Shown: positions 26,600 to 40,800, counted from the first letter of the stretch. The stretch is 64,000 nt of DNA from Anoplopoma fimbria (GCF_027596085.1 NC_072472.1:6572745-6636744); one strand, 5' to 3'. Notes: generated by a model not told the origin, from the letters alone. Numbers and translations: made by a program.

Positions 26600-26890
26600 A
26601 GGAGGAGGAGGGGTGGAGGAGCACAACCAACACCGCCTGGATCTTGGGGCCGCTGGACCAGGCTTTAGCGCATGGAGAGGGAGAGGAGGGGAGGAGGAGG
26701 AGGAGGAGGAGGAGGAGGAGGAGGAGGGAGGTGGAGGGGGTAGTCAGTGAGTACGTTTCACAGGATCCAGGCCTAGTAGTGTTGCCGCTGGGACTCTCCT
26801 CATCCGCTTTCAAAAAATTGGAAATTGGCACATTTAGACGCCAGAATGCGCAGGTCGAGGGTCACGTGTGCGGTGGCCGACACCGGAATG
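26600..26890 (+). other. nsd1: Probable non-coding first exon of nsd1 (3' end only)
   Basis: A strong donor follows base 26890 (ATG|GTAAGA). Spliced to the acceptor at 27865 it gives a 5'UTR leading to the ATG at 27882. The exon contains a CACGTG core near 26864 and a CpG-richer end. Its 5' limit is not visible, so the start given is arbitrary. An ATG at 26846 opens a short uORF that crosses the junction and ends at the TGA at 27883-27885. The frame of the main ORF is open upstream but offers only a TTG, not an ATG. Another first exon further upstream is possible. Confidence 0.4.
26671..26733. repeat. (GGA)n purine tract upstream of nsd1
   Basis: About 60 bases of GGA/GAG on the + strand, close to the presumed promoter. 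Confidence 0.9.
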
Positions 26891-26997
26891 GTAAGATCCC
26901 CGCGACGGATCCCGTGTCATTCGGCGTTTTCTCCGTGATTTTTGTTGTTGTTTGATGCACACATAAGATCTGCATCTGTCGGGGAGGGAAGCCTGTG

Positions 26998-26999
26998 CA

Positions 27000-27045
<46 letters not shown>

Positions 27046-27127
27046 AGTGTGTGTTGGTGGTGAACTTGTTTTGGTGTCGTTTGGTTTAATGTGGCGTTTT
27101 TGCGTTTTTTCTTGCAAGCATGCAAGC

Positions 27128-27163
<36 letters not shown>

Positions 27164-27298
27164 GATGGACACACACACACACACATGCACACCTCTGTGC
27201 ACACGCCCGCGCACGACCGGTTTCCATTTTATTTCCAGTCGCCGGCGCGCATGACGGCTGGTTTTAACATGACGCTGTAATTCATTGCCTTTATTGTA

Positions 27299-27340
<42 letters not shown>
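26998..27340. repeat. Cluster of four GT/CA tracts just after nsd1 exon 1
   Basis: GT 27002-27044, CA 27136-27162, CA 27169-27185, GT 27299-27339. Confidence 0.95.
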
Positions 27341-27342
<2 letters not shown>

Positions 27343-27864
27343 CTACATGCACGAGCGTGAGATTACAGCCTGATGACCTTATCCTACTTGATGTTATTTT
27401 CATCATATCGCGATATTCTTTCCTCTTAGGCTCAACAGCGGCGTTTGCCATGTTTGCGCAGAATCTCTTCCAAAAAAAAAAAAAAAAAAATGTCACCATA
27501 GGTCTGTCAGCTCGTCGGCAGTGAGTCTGTTTACGTTTCATTTTGACATCATGTGAAGGCAGATTTGTGTTTGTTTTAATGGTTTGATGCCAAAAATATC
27601 TGGCCACCAGCTGCCTGGGATAACTTCACACAAGCTGCAGTGGTGTTATAAGAGATTATTGAAGCGTGCTTTGCAAGAAAGCATGGATAAGATGTCATTT
27701 CTAAAAGTGTCATCATTGAAAATATCATAAGATTAGACACAATCACAGCTGGGTTCTACATGTATACTACAACACGCCTTAATGCAAGGACAATGTGCAG
27801 AACATGTTTGTTTATATTTTTCTTTTGTGGACTCAACTCTGATCATTTTCTGCTCATGTTTCAG

Positions 27865-28793
27865 GGAGGAACCATGCCAGCATGAGTGGGCCTTACCAGG
27901 GCCCTGGCAGGGAGACTCATCAGTCCAGCTGCCCTTTGACCCCCGGCCGTGACCTCTCCGCCCGCTCCTCCGCTTCCAGACACCATGACCACAGGATCGG
28001 CCTAACCATGTCTGCCGCCGCCTCATCCCTCAAGCATGCGTCGGTCTATGGGTTCGCACAAAGAGACCACTCCTCTTCCTCCTCCTCTTCTTCTTCCACC
28101 ACCTACAGCCCTCTCAGGAGGCTGCAGCATCTCACCACCATGGTGAGCCAGCCAGACCTGGTCCTGCCGGTGAGGGAGCCAGAGAGGAGCTGGGAGTGGG
28201 GGGGGAGTAAGAAGGAGAGGGAGAGGGGGAAGGGGAAGGGGATGGAGAGGGGCTCCTGGGCTGATTGCACTAGCGGGGATTATTCTGGCACCCAGGAAAC
28301 CGGCGGGGAGGAGAGCTTTGGTGGCTCTACTGCTGGACAAAAACAACCTGTGGTCCAAGCGAGAAGTAGGGACGCGCCAGCAGCCAACCGCAACGACCCC
28401 ATCGCGTCTGAGAAAAAGACGGAAAGTTGTTTCTCGGGGCCCCCCAGCCCGGCCTTCTCTCTCGACAGCAACAGCCCCTTCGCCAACGGCTTCCTCCACT
28501 TTGAATCCTCTTTGTTCGACGACGACGACGACGACAACGATGAAGAGCAGGAGGCTGCGTCACCTGTTGGGGAGGGCTTGCAGGACAAACGCGAGAATGC
28601 GGGGAATGTTCTTCAGTCCACTCCTGGACACTTGAATTCGGAGTCCAAGGATGTTACGCTGTCGTCAGCCAAGGTGGTCACCCGGTCCCAGTCCTCGGGT
28701 CAGCGCCGGAGATACTGGGACGGCTCGGATGACGAGTGGGAGAGCGACACCGAGCTGCTCCTGCTTGGGGATTGTCCCTCAATGCATTCATCG
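27865..28793 (+). CDS. nsd1: nsd1 first coding exon (aa 1-304)
   Basis: The acceptor is TTTCAG at 27859-27864. The start ATG at 27882 has A at -3. The product is Ser/Pro-rich and disordered, and includes NGFLHFES, which matches the NGFLHFEN segment of vertebrate NSD1. It also has an Asp run near aa 210 and a [15 protein letters not shown] patch near its end. No phase-0 GT donor fits; the GC donor TCG|GCAAGT at 28793/28794 does. The open frame that runs on to 29018 is intron read-through. Confidence 0.85.
27874..27885 (+). promoter_or_regulatory. nsd1: Minimal uORF (M-P-A-stop) overlapping the nsd1 start
   Basis: An ATG with ACC before it starts at 27874, and its TGA (27883-27885) overlaps the main ATG (27882-27884) as ATGA. 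This arrangement can force leaky scanning or reinitiation; whether it does so here is inference. Confidence 0.6.
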
Positions 28794-29119
28794 GCAAGTT
28801 TTAACATTAATACTCCAAGTAAACAACAGCTTTTCAAGTTGTTTTTTTTAGCAATAGCAACACATTTATTATGTAGACAAACAGCTCTCTTACTGGTTTT
28901 GACACAAGATTGTAAAATTTGTCAAAATGGCCCTCAGTCAAAGGAGTTTCACCTTACCATTAAATGTGTGTTTAGTGCTGGATTACATTACTTTGTCACA
29001 CACAAACCTTGTGCATGACACACTGAACACATGCACGGCCTTTCACCTGTAACAGAATATCGGTCCTAGTTATTAATGGTTGAGCACAGACAAGACACTG
29101 CTCCACAACTTTAGCTCTG

Positions 29120-29159
<40 letters not shown>

Positions 29160-31759
29160 GGGCTAAAGGAAAATAAGCTTCTCCAGAGATTTTCAAACTG
29201 TGAGGAGACCTGAAAGAGGAGGTTGTGGAGAGAAAGACGTGAGGCCAGCATGTTGCGTAAGGTGAAAGGGATAAGTGTATGCCAACAGGAAGCTAGTTAT
29301 TGTGGATTGGTTGATTTGGCCTGTTCATTTGCACGGTCTGCAGTTGCAGCTGCAGCACTGGCTGATAATGGAGGCAATTAAGGTACTTGAAAACCCATAG
29401 CGCCTGATTGCGGAAATCACACTCCTTCTCTAATTTATAAAGTAGTCAAATCCGATCCCATGACATGATGCACATGTTGTTTGATTCAGTGTGACTTATA
29501 CTTCATGGGGATATCCTTATCACAAATTTGCATCCATAAAACAGCTTAGGAATCATAGATAAAACAATAGGCTCCATATAACTCCAGAATTTGCATGAGG
29601 AACATCACTTCTAGGTTCACTGCAGTATCAAAGTAGTCCAGTGATAGTTGACTGTACATCCATGGGTACGCTGGAAACAGAACCTGCTAATAGCTAATTC
29701 TCTATACTTTTAATGCCATTAGCACGTGAAATAGCAACATTGCCAACTGCAATTTTCAATATTTCTTAAAGGCCGAATGTGCATCAACTTATTTGCCAAA
29801 ATGTAAACAAATATAGGCGATAAGAAGGTGGCCTAAGTTGTAGACTTTATACTTTCTGTTTGCATCCCCCAAAGCTTTATGGGAACTGTTATTATAACAG
29901 ATTAACATAATAATAACATATACAAAAATTAAAACATGATTATCCCCAAAAGGAAGTAAGACATTTAACATTTGTTGTGCTGCACTATGAGTATTTATTT
30001 GTATTCCAGGACCACGGACACTCATCTATCTATTCATTAACGTACATTTAATTAATTTACACCTGTTCTGCTTTAGTTTCTTTGCCTGTTTTGGTCACAT
30101 GTTCCAAATTAAAACTTGGCACTGCTCAAGAAATTATACTAAATCCAAAGAACGAGGACAGAGCCCATAACTCTGATCTCAACTTCACTGAATTTATGTT
30201 TCAGCACCTTCTCCAGTCACATATCATTTGAAAGACAGAATGGGACAGTTGATTGAAATCATTGAGCTAACTGGTCTAACAACTTGAACACATCAACACA
30301 CATCGTTTTGACTTGACTTAGTGGGAAAGGCTTGTGTTGCTCATAACATAAATAATGGCTCCGTTCTATTTCAGTCAGTGATTTACAAACCTTTCTGCAG
30401 GGCCATCCCTTTTGTAGATAAAATATTTTCTTCTGACTAAATGGAAAAACAATGGTTTTACAGGCAGATCCTGGAGATTTGAGGCAATGGGAGATTACAA
30501 GGCAACCAAAGGAGACCCGAGGAAAGCACTGTTCCCATAATGATCACAACTTGTAAAAACATATAATATGTGTTATTTACTAAGCTTTAGAAGTGCTGCC
30601 AGGTGGATTGTTTTGACTCTGGAAAAAAACAGACTAGCTATTTCCCCTTGTTTCCAGTCTTTAAGCTAAGCTAACCAGCAGCTGACTCCACTCAGATATG
30701 AGAACAGTATCGGCCTTCTCGTATAACTCAGCAACAAAGTGAATCAGCATATTTCCCAAGATGTAGAAATAAGTCTCAGAAATGTCCCTGTTCCAGTGTT
30801 CCCCAGGGATCAATTTTAGGACCACTGTTATTTCTGTGTATAAGCAACAACTGGGCAACATATTTCAGAAACTCATCATTGATTAGCTGGCAGCTGAAGG
30901 AACATTGGTCATGATTCGATTGTTATGTGGCTTTCTTACGAAATGGCACACAATTAGAATGTTATTGTGCGTTGTTTTTTTAAGGAAATAAGTAAAAATA
31001 AGGGGAAAGCAATGATTGCTGGTCGGAAAGAAAAACAACATTCAAGATAACCTAAAATTAGGGTGAGTGTTTGAAAGCAAACAGATGTAATTTATTCTGT
31101 CTTAGTCACATATCATGATCTAAAACATGAATATAAAACTTAATTGAGCCCGAGGAGGCAAAACCTATACCTAAACAATTACTGATTATAAGGTTACTAG
31201 CTCAGCAGTCTACTATTAACTACAGAGATTCTGTGATGAAGAGTCATTCATTCGTGTAATGAACACCTCTACAGGCTAGCTGTGTAACCTGCTTCCTGTT
31301 TTAATAGCAAGCCAAGTCATTTGTATCCTGGCTCTAGCTTCGGACAGATAGGAGAGTGGTATTGTCTTTTTCATCTAACCCTCAGCAAGAAAGCAAATAA
31401 GCATGTTTCCCAAAATGTTGGCATATTCCTTTAACATACATGGTTACATCATAGCAGCAGCCAGTATCCGCCCTCTGGCTGTTCCTGCTACATGCCGGTC
31501 ATAACTCAGACCTGCTCATGTACCCCGCCAGTCCTCCCAACCTGCTGCTGTGAGCAGTCACTCCTATTCACACAAATGATGTAGTAGCCAATAGTGCTAC
31601 CAGGTTGTGATATTCTTCTACTGTGTTTGTGTTGTGGTACAAGGGGAGGCTAAAATTAGACCTCAGATCAAGCCTGTAGAGAACAATGATGGCCCGAAGC
31701 TGATACCTTTGACCCACTATGCAATGTTTTATATATATATATATATATGTGTGTGTATA

Positions 31760-31822
<63 letters not shown>

Positions 31823-34800
31823 ATGTGAAATGAAAAGACATAACCGTAACTACAAAGCAAATCAAGACAGGAAGACAAAACAAACATTTTATATCTGACT
31901 ATGTCACTCTTAGAATACTGTTAATCACTACCTCCATCTTTTATCCTTCACCAACTGTAAAAGGATTGCACACCGACTAATGTTATAAGATATTAAATCT
32001 GGACTTCTTACAGCAGCTTTGTACAACGATAGTTTTCGTTTTGTATTTGCCTGTCCTTTTCTGTACTGTTTAATCAAGTGAAAAGATATAGATGGAAGTC
32101 AAGCCAGTACTCAAGCATACAATTTTATTCATGTCCTTTGTGAACCATATATTGGGGAAGAGAAACTACACAAAAACAAAGCAGAAGCTTTCATGTTACA
32201 GCCTTTATCTTTATTGTTTTCAGTAGTCGACTAATCAGTCATTTTGTCTTAAACAACTAAGATCTCTTGAGTCTATTAGTTGTTCTTTATGCTTTTTTTC
32301 ATGCTTAATGACTTATGTCCAAGAAACATATGAGCACCTCTATGCTAAGCACACGATGTTGATTGTGCTTTTGTGTGATTCTTTCTGGTGAAACTCAGTA
32401 TTAGTTGACTTAGAAGTTCTTTGGGAGAGGAAAGCCTAGTTTCCACACATACACCACAACAGTTCAAGCAAAGACCCAGAAAAGCCTAAACAAGTCAAGC
32501 AAGGTCAAAATAATCGTACAGGTAAACAAATCCCTCGTAGTCTCCTAAACTCTGAGCCTAAAAATAAGCATTAGCTTCTTTTTGCACTATTAAAGTTACA
32601 TATTTGGTTACTCTTCATAGATGTGATATATATGTTTTTTTAAATAGACAGTCTTGGAGAATCAGCAGGTGTTTGACACAGGTAGACACGTATGACTCAT
32701 CGGTCAATCATCATGCAACACGTCTATGTTGATGTCTTTTCCAGTAGAATAAATGCTCATCAGGGGGGTCACACTGAACGTGCTAAAAAAACAAGCAACC
32801 AACACATCTGTAGCTAAGATCTGGTCAGAACACAAAACCTGTCTTATTTTCATTTGTCTGATTGCGGTTTTCTTTCTCCATTGTCACCTTGTCGACAGCA
32901 GAACAGCCTCAAGAAAAAGTATTTGCCGCCTGTGAAGTTTTTAGAGGGTGAAGTTATCTGGGCAAAGTTCAACCGAAGACCATGGTGGCCCTGTGAGGTG
33001 ACCGTTGACCCGACACAGGGAATCTATCACAGAGTAAAAGGTGGGCCAGAGACTTTGCTGACTTCATGTGATTTCCTACATCGTACAAGGATTGTCTTCA
33101 GCTGTGTGATATGCTCTATGGATTGTTTTGTTTGGCAGTAATTTGATATACTCTTCGTTTTCATTCAGAAATGTATAGTTATGTTGTGAATTGGTCTACT
33201 TCATACGATTGGTGTGACAAATGCCATATTAGGTCAGGTTACCAAGCAGAGAGAACCATGATGCTAGAAATTTTCAGAACATCCTTAAACGAGATTGCAA
33301 TTTATATTTATATTGCTATCAAAAACAACATTATACATTCCACCAATGGATCTCCTCCTTTACCAGCATCTATCCCTTTTTAAATGCAGTTATTAAGAGC
33401 ACTTGAACACTGTATTATGCTTTCATTCCATAAAATAATTAGTTTTTCCATAAGAGGTTTTTCCTACAGTTTTAAATCTAGTCACAAACACTATTGACGT
33501 TCGCTGGATTGTCCTAATGTCTCAGCAGGTAGAAATAAATACCACAAACTGCTGGTATTGTGGGTTTAATTTAAAGTCCACTGACTAATACATCATGGAA
33601 ACAAATGGTACATGCTTAAAATTCATTCCGTTACTAGTAAGCAGATTTGTAGTTATGTTTCTTGCATTTTAAAGCTCCCTTTGCTTAGCAGAAGCACAGA
33701 TTTATTTCCTGTGCAGAATGATGTAGTTTCAAATGTCTTATCTAGACATTGAGGCTGATGTTTGTTGTCGTCTTAGAGCCGAGTGATCGTCCCTGTCGGC
33801 TCTACCATGTCAGGACCTTTGGGGAGCCTGTGGAGCTAACCTGGTTGGAGGACAAAGCAACTCACAGTTTCCACGGAGGCTTTGAATTTGAACAGCTCCC
33901 CCTACTTCGCCGGAGGGGGAAGCAAAGGGAGCAGAACTACAAATACACTGTAATGACTATTTTAAGAATGATGAGTCACTACTTGCATGCCCTAAATCAT
34001 CATCATATTAGGGTGATCATCGTGTTAGACTATAAACACGACATGTTCAGGAATGACATCAGTTACAATTAAGAAATTATTCTGTAAACTGGTCAGTTAT
34101 GTGTGCAAAGATTGAGTAGTGTTTACCTTTATCTTTCTGCAGATTGCAAAGCGTTTTCAGGACTCTTGGAAATCCAGTGTGGCAGAAGCTGAGTCTGTTC
34201 TTCAACAGAGACCCAAAATAGATTCCTTCATTCCTTCGTCCATAGACGATGCCTTCCAGGACATTTCCACACCGAAGAGAGAGAACAAGGCCCATCCAAC
34301 CTTTTCTCCCTCCACTTCACCCACCCTTCCTGAGACATTGCACATTACCAATGGATCCATTTCATCCTCAGTTACAACTCCAACAAAGACAAGCACTTTA
34401 AGAAAAACGTCTGGCAAGAAGAAACCAAGTAAATCGTCGAAGGACATGAGTAGCAAACACTCAAAAAAGACGTTGCATAATAGCCCTGACCAATCAGATA
34501 GAGACAATGGAGAATGCCCGTATTCTGACATCGACTCAGTCCCTAAAATATTGTGTCCAAAAGCACTTGAACGTCAGTCAAAGCTGGTTCCCTCTCAGCC
34601 ATCTTTCACAGCTGTCAAAGAGGTGAAGAAGCAGCCAGAGATTCAGAGTGGTCTTTGGTTCAGTAAAGCCAGCAAAGACAGGCGACCTAAAACGTCCAGT
34701 CCGGTGCCAGACCGCACTCTCTTTGGTAAGATGCCCTGTAAGAAAAAGAACTCATCTGTTTTAAGTAAAAAGTCACAGTTTCCTAGTGCGTCGTCCTCCA

Positions 34801-37800
34801 GTAGTGTGCCCAGTGACCAGTCAGGGTTGTCAGACAAGCATAAGACTCTGGTACCTGCTGAAACAACTCCGTCGCTTGAACAGCCGGGACATTTGAGGTG
34901 TAAAAACACCCCGGTTGTTGATAGGCCCTTTGGTACAACTGTCAGTCCTGCTGATCAGTCAAGATTGTCAAACAAGCAGAGGTCACTTGTCACTGTTGAG
35001 ACTGGTATGCCATCTGACAAGTGTGGATATTCAAAGGCTAGACAGACAGTGAGTAATACAGCTGACATTGTTACTGGCTCAACGTTGAACCATTTGGGTT
35101 GCTCCGTTGTGAAAAAGGCCTTAAAGCCAAGTCCAGTAGGTTTCATTAAAAAATCCAGGTTGAGTGTAAAGAGAGTCAGTCAAACTCAGCATTCTGACTT
35201 TATTGCTGATAAAAAAGTCCATGTAATTGACAATATTTCTGAACAAGCAGAAGAAAAAGAAAGTAACAAGACTGCAGCGTCCACTTTAAAAGATGACACT
35301 ACTGACCCATTAGCAATTCTAGACAAACAAAGAAGGCTAGTTTCTAAGTGTAGGCTGCCCTATGTCAAATTGATACGCAAAGACATAAAGAGTAAGAAGG
35401 TTCTGAACTCTAGTGTAACCATTAGTCCCAATGACCAACCTAGATGTTCAAAGAAAGGAAAAACACCAGATACTACTGTGACTAAAGTGTCTTCTAAACA
35501 ATCAGATCTGGTTGACGGCAAATCGAGTGTCTCCATTGATCAGGCCGTCAGTTCAGAATCCATAAAGGTCTCAGTTAAGAAGTTAAAAGCAAGTGGCGGG
35601 AGTGGTATTCTTCGTCTCTCGTCAGAATCATGTCAAAGTAAAACTATAGTTGCCTCAGATGCGGCAAGTGTGTCTGATGAGTTAGGTAGCCCAGAAACTG
35701 TAAATGTAAGCCCAAGTAATGTGACTTACTCATCATCTAACCAATCAGAACAGTCAGAATGTAAGAAGACCCCTGCAGCCAAAGTAACAAGCATGTCCTC
35801 TGACCAGTTAGGCAGTTCAGAGCAAAAACTTACATCTACTAGTACAACTTTTAATACTTTTAAAACTCCTCCACCTTCTCAGCTGCATGGAAATTTAGTA
35901 TGTAGGAAAGCTCCTGTGCCTGAAGGCCTGTGTTCCGCTAAATCCAAGAAAGTTGTCCACAAATCAAAGCAGTTTCTTGATGAGGTCAATAAAGCCCTAC
36001 TTCAAGAGCAGCCTGCCCACCTCCCAGCCAGCAGTCGCTTGATGACCAGAGCCCTGAAGGCCATGCAGGAGGCGGATCAGAAGAAGCGTGAAAAGGCCCG
36101 AAAGGACGCCGAGCAGAAAGAACTCTTAAATCCACATAGAAAAGCTGAGGACCCTGTGTTTAATTCTGCACATAATTCCAAACTGGACTTCTGCACTAAA
36201 AGGAAATCTCTTAAATCTCCTAATAACAATGGCGACTGTGATCAGGACATTTTTTCTAGCTGTAGCACCCCCCCTTCAACGCTTTCTGGCTCGGTTGACT
36301 TAGATGTTGGTGTCAAGAGCGAAGATGAAGATCTCTCAATATCCTCAACTCCACCAATGGACTTTATACCTCTAACTTCTAGGGTAAAGGCAATGAAGGA
36401 AGATCATTCCTCTGACGTGCACTCCTCGTCATCCCCTTCCTCACCATTTTCTTTCATGAATGCCTTTAAAAACGTGGAGGAGGTCTCCTTCCAGTCCCTG
36501 GCAAATGTTGGCAATGGTAAACCCATCTCTTTCACACCAGACACAAACTACAAGTTCAGCACTTTTCTCATGATGTTGAAAGACTTGCATGACACCAGAG
36601 AGCGAGACGGGACCCCATTAGAACTGGAAATTGGGCTACCAGGTTCACATGTTAAGGAGGAACCCTTAGTGATGCCTGGGGAGGCGACGCCAAGTCCAGA
36701 CAAAATCAAAATCAAACACAGTGAGGAGAGCACAAGTCAGGTGTCCAAAAGGCCCTATAACAGAAGGGGCAGCTCCGCTGGGGTGAAAAAGAAAGCCAAC
36801 TGCAAAGTGCCTTGTCGTCCTGCCAGGTCTGGACCTGGCTTCCCAGGACTGGAGTCCATGCCATCAATGGACTCTTCATCCGGAGTGGATTGCTCATCAA
36901 GAGTCCGGTCCCTGTTGGGCAAACAGACCAGCAGCTGGCAAAGGCAATCTTTAGGTGTTGAAGGAGTAGTTAGGGAGGAGATGGAGGAGGATAGGTGGGG
37001 CAGAGTAAATGAGAATCTACAGAACATGGTGCCCTTGGAGCAGAGGGGGTGCGATACTACGCTGCGTCTGGAACAGCCAAATGGCCTTGCTGCAGACTTC
37101 ACTGAGACTAACACAAGCTTGGTGCACAAGGCTGGAGAAGGCGACAAGGCTCCAAAAGGTAAGGACAGTCTAACTGTAGAGTCTGCTCAAAGTAATGTAA
37201 AGCATAATCTGACCGAAATCCTGGATGCATTCAGAAAAACATCTACAAGTTGTAGTTATTGTAGTTTGGCCCACTGATTTGGCATGCAATTAGTATTGCA
37301 AAAAAAAAAGACACTTTCTCATAGTCATAACTCTGATACACTTATTTTTAGATTCAGTGAGGCTTACACTTTCTGTGGATATAATCTACAGATGTCCATT
37401 GGAGATCTTATCCATATATGGCTTAGAAATTGTAGAAAAATACACTCCTCCTGCAACTTCAAAATTAACTTCTTTTTTTTTTTATGTTTTAAAGTAATTT
37501 AGTCACAGTTGTTTGTACATCCATGAATGCATTGCAAAAACGAACTGCTGATGGCGCTTTCAAAACAGAGATGTCTGAAAACGCTGCTGACTCAGATTGG
37601 AAACTTTGGGGTTGCATTTTAGTGCGGACCAGTAAAAAAGGAGACCGTTGAAAATGATGACACAGACACCTGCATTCAATTCTTTATTAGGTCTTAACAG
37701 TACAATAATACTGTTTTGTATTTTCTGAAACCAAGTAACCGACCGCCGAGAGACTATCTGCTTTCCCGTTTACACTGTCACTCGCACATGCCCAGTGTAC

Positions 37801-40800
37801 GAGAATGGTCATGTTCTAACGCATGAAAGTGTGGATGGAGATTATTTCCAAAACTGCAGAAACGCTTGTGTGTACGGAGATTGTTTTTGTTTTGAAACAC
37901 TGTTATGTGAGACTTTAAAACCCCTGATGTTGACAAATGGAAGTAGCTCACAACTAGAGAAGAAGCGCATGGGGCCATTTTGTCGATGTGATGACTGAAC
38001 AGATGTGTCGCTTGGACACGTGAACACTTAAAAACATTCAAAAACATTTGTGCAACTTTTCAAACACTGATGGTTTTGGCATTAAATGGTCCCACTAGGT
38101 AATGGATTGTGTATGTGATGCACAAATGGCAGATGCTGCATCCATCTGCTAACTTATGTAACATTGTTTATCAGTGTTTGCACAGAAGTAGTTTCTACAG
38201 TTTTGGGTGTATTCAGCTCAAATGAAACGCTACTCCAAGCTCATGACAGAAAATCCCCCCTAACTCACAGTACTGTGGTTATATACAGATAACCAGTAAG
38301 TTGGAGTGGAAACCATACAAAGGCAGTGGCTATACTAAACTGCAGGTATCCATTGCAACAGTTCTTTGTATGGTTGCTGCGTGCTAGCAGTTGAGCTAAC
38401 TCTCACCAAAACAACTGCCGGCTACAAATACAAATCTCTGCTTGGTATAAGTGTGATAATACACTCTGCTGTCTAGTAACACTTTAAACAACAGTCATTT
38501 AAAGAAGCTAGTGTCTGTTCTTATATATCTTTTTCAGCACATAAACGAATTAGAAAACCAAGCAAGAGGTTGATTGAATGGACTGAAGAGTATGATCAGA
38601 TTTTCTCCACCAGGAAGAAAACTAAAAAGCCTCTCCAGTTGATTGGAAAGGTAAAACTCATGCAAAGTAAGATCTGTTGTAATTTTATAGTCATATGTTG
38701 TTATATATGCATTATACTTTGGCATTAAGCATCCAATACCACTTGTTTCCAGCTGCACATGAAGCTCGCATCACTGATTGACAGTGACATGAAGTCATTT
38801 GTTTTTCTCAGGACACTCAGCCCATCACGGCCACGTCCGAACCCCCGGGATCTGACAGCAGCGCACCCGACCACCCATCTGTGAACCTGCTTCCTGAAAT
38901 ACAGACGCCACCTCCTGAGGAAATTGCTGCAACAACACCCTCTGAACTACAAATTCCCAGCACTGAAAACACATCCCCCCAAGATGCACCGGCGCTTTCC
39001 ATAGACACACTAACACCTCCTCCTGAATCTGACCTCTCGCTGTCCGAAGGCCTCGTCAAAGGCAACGGTGAGGAAGTCTTTTGTGTTTCTTTGTTCGCTA
39101 CTTAACTGCGCTCAAAGTTACTAAAACTGTGTGGGGCCAAAGTAAAAAGTCTTCTGGGTAAATTACCAAAATAATGTGGACACACAAGCATTACATCAAT
39201 ATGTGACTATTAAACATGCTATTCCAAAACCACAGGCAGTAATCTGCTGCTATAACAGCTTGCACCCATCTGGGGAGGCATTCAACAAGATTTTGTATGT
39301 TGGATCTCAGGATTTTATTTAGTCCCATTCAGCCACAAGAGCATTAATGAGGTTGGCCATTGATTCTTTTTTAAGAACCATGAAAAACAGCAGCAGACTA
39401 AAAGTACACAGACCTATGGGGTATCAGATACTTACAGTGGTGTAAAAAGTATTCTGATACCAATACAAAATTGAGGAAATACTCCATTACAAGTAAAAGT
39501 CAAAGTTTATGTAAAAACCTACTTAAAGTTCCAACGGAACGAAAGTTAAAGATCTATGGCTTCTTTACTGGGGCCAAATACTCATTAAATACATAACAAT
39601 GAGTCTTTTTATGTGACATTTGATTCACAGGAAACGTTCCCGTGCTGGAGAAGAAGCGGAAGAGGAAACCCACTCAGAAGATCCTGGAGTATTGTATGGA
39701 GGCAGAGGCCTCAACGGGCCCCAAGAAGAAGGTAAACATATATATATGCTGTTTATTTATCTGTGGTACATCTGTAATACTTCTACTTCTACTTCATTAC
39801 ATCTCAGAAGTAAATATTGCAGTTTATTTAAACTACGTTTATTTGATAACCTTACTTAAGTATGATTTTGGATGCAGTACTCGTGTTTTAACTGAGTACT
39901 TCTTCCAGCTTTGAATAGGCATTCGTTAATCTGCTATCTATTAAGCTCAAAGTATTTTAAGTCATGATTCTTTTTGGGAAATACCTTTTTAGTTTAAGAA
40001 GATTTGTATAATAGATTTTAGGATCATTCGCTGTCAATTTGAATGGAAAAGTTTTGTTAATTGTTCTCTTGTCACAGGTGAAAACGGTGAAAAACAACTT
40101 GAATCCTGATCCTCAATCAGGTCAGTGAATCATCTTTGTATATTATACTGTTGTTCAATTTCATTTTTTTGTCATTTTATACATTTATACATTATACACA
40201 TTTATACATTTGTGTGAAAAGTACTTAAAAAGTGAAAAAAAATGTCCTGTCTTTAAAATATTTAACAGTTAAATTTCCAGAAAAGAAGAATTATTCTCAT
40301 GAGAAAAATATGATTGAAAAGGATTGAGAATCTAAATTAGATTAAATAGTTGTGGAGGTTTATTTTCCTGCAATGTTGTGATTTCTATAAATAGTTGTGA
40401 TGAGCCTGCCTTGAACAGTTTCTAACACGTCTTTCTTGCACCCAGATTGTGGACCGCCATCTTTAAAATCAAAGAGTAAGCAGCTTATAGCCTCCAGCTC
40501 CACGCCAACACCCACAGAGGCGTCCATCTGTACGCCTGCAGATCCCACACCCAGCCCTCCTGCACCCTCCACTCCAGCGCCGGCGCCGCCTGAACCCGCC
40601 CATGTGGAGACGGCACCGAAAGACGTTGATCCTCCTCCTGCAGAAGACAAAAGGGAAACAGCAGAGTCAGAGGTCAGCAGTCAGCAGTTTCCCCTTTAAC
40701 TTTGTAATTTAATTTTATCCAAGGCAATGTTTAAGGGAGCTCCAGTTTTGTCCAAAACGTTCAAACAAAGATAAAGAGTATGTTCTGTGTAAGGAAAGAC

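Larger units (their letters stand above)
28794..32898 (+). other. nsd1: nsd1 first coding intron, 4.1 kb, GC-AG type
   Basis: It begins GCAAGT and ends CGACAG. It holds a T33 run (29122-29154), two copies of a fish repeat with a 'gctaagctaa' core, a LINE scrap and a TA microsatellite. No alternative exon was recognised. Confidence 0.6.

Noticed and set aside
26644..26890. N-terminal extension of nsd1 through exon 1
   Set aside because: The frame is open across the splice but has only a TTG start and an Arg run from the GGA repeat. No ATG.
28794..29018. Extension of the nsd1 first coding frame past 28793
   Set aside because: The added residues are low-complexity intron-like sequence, and the next exon needs phase 0 at 28793.
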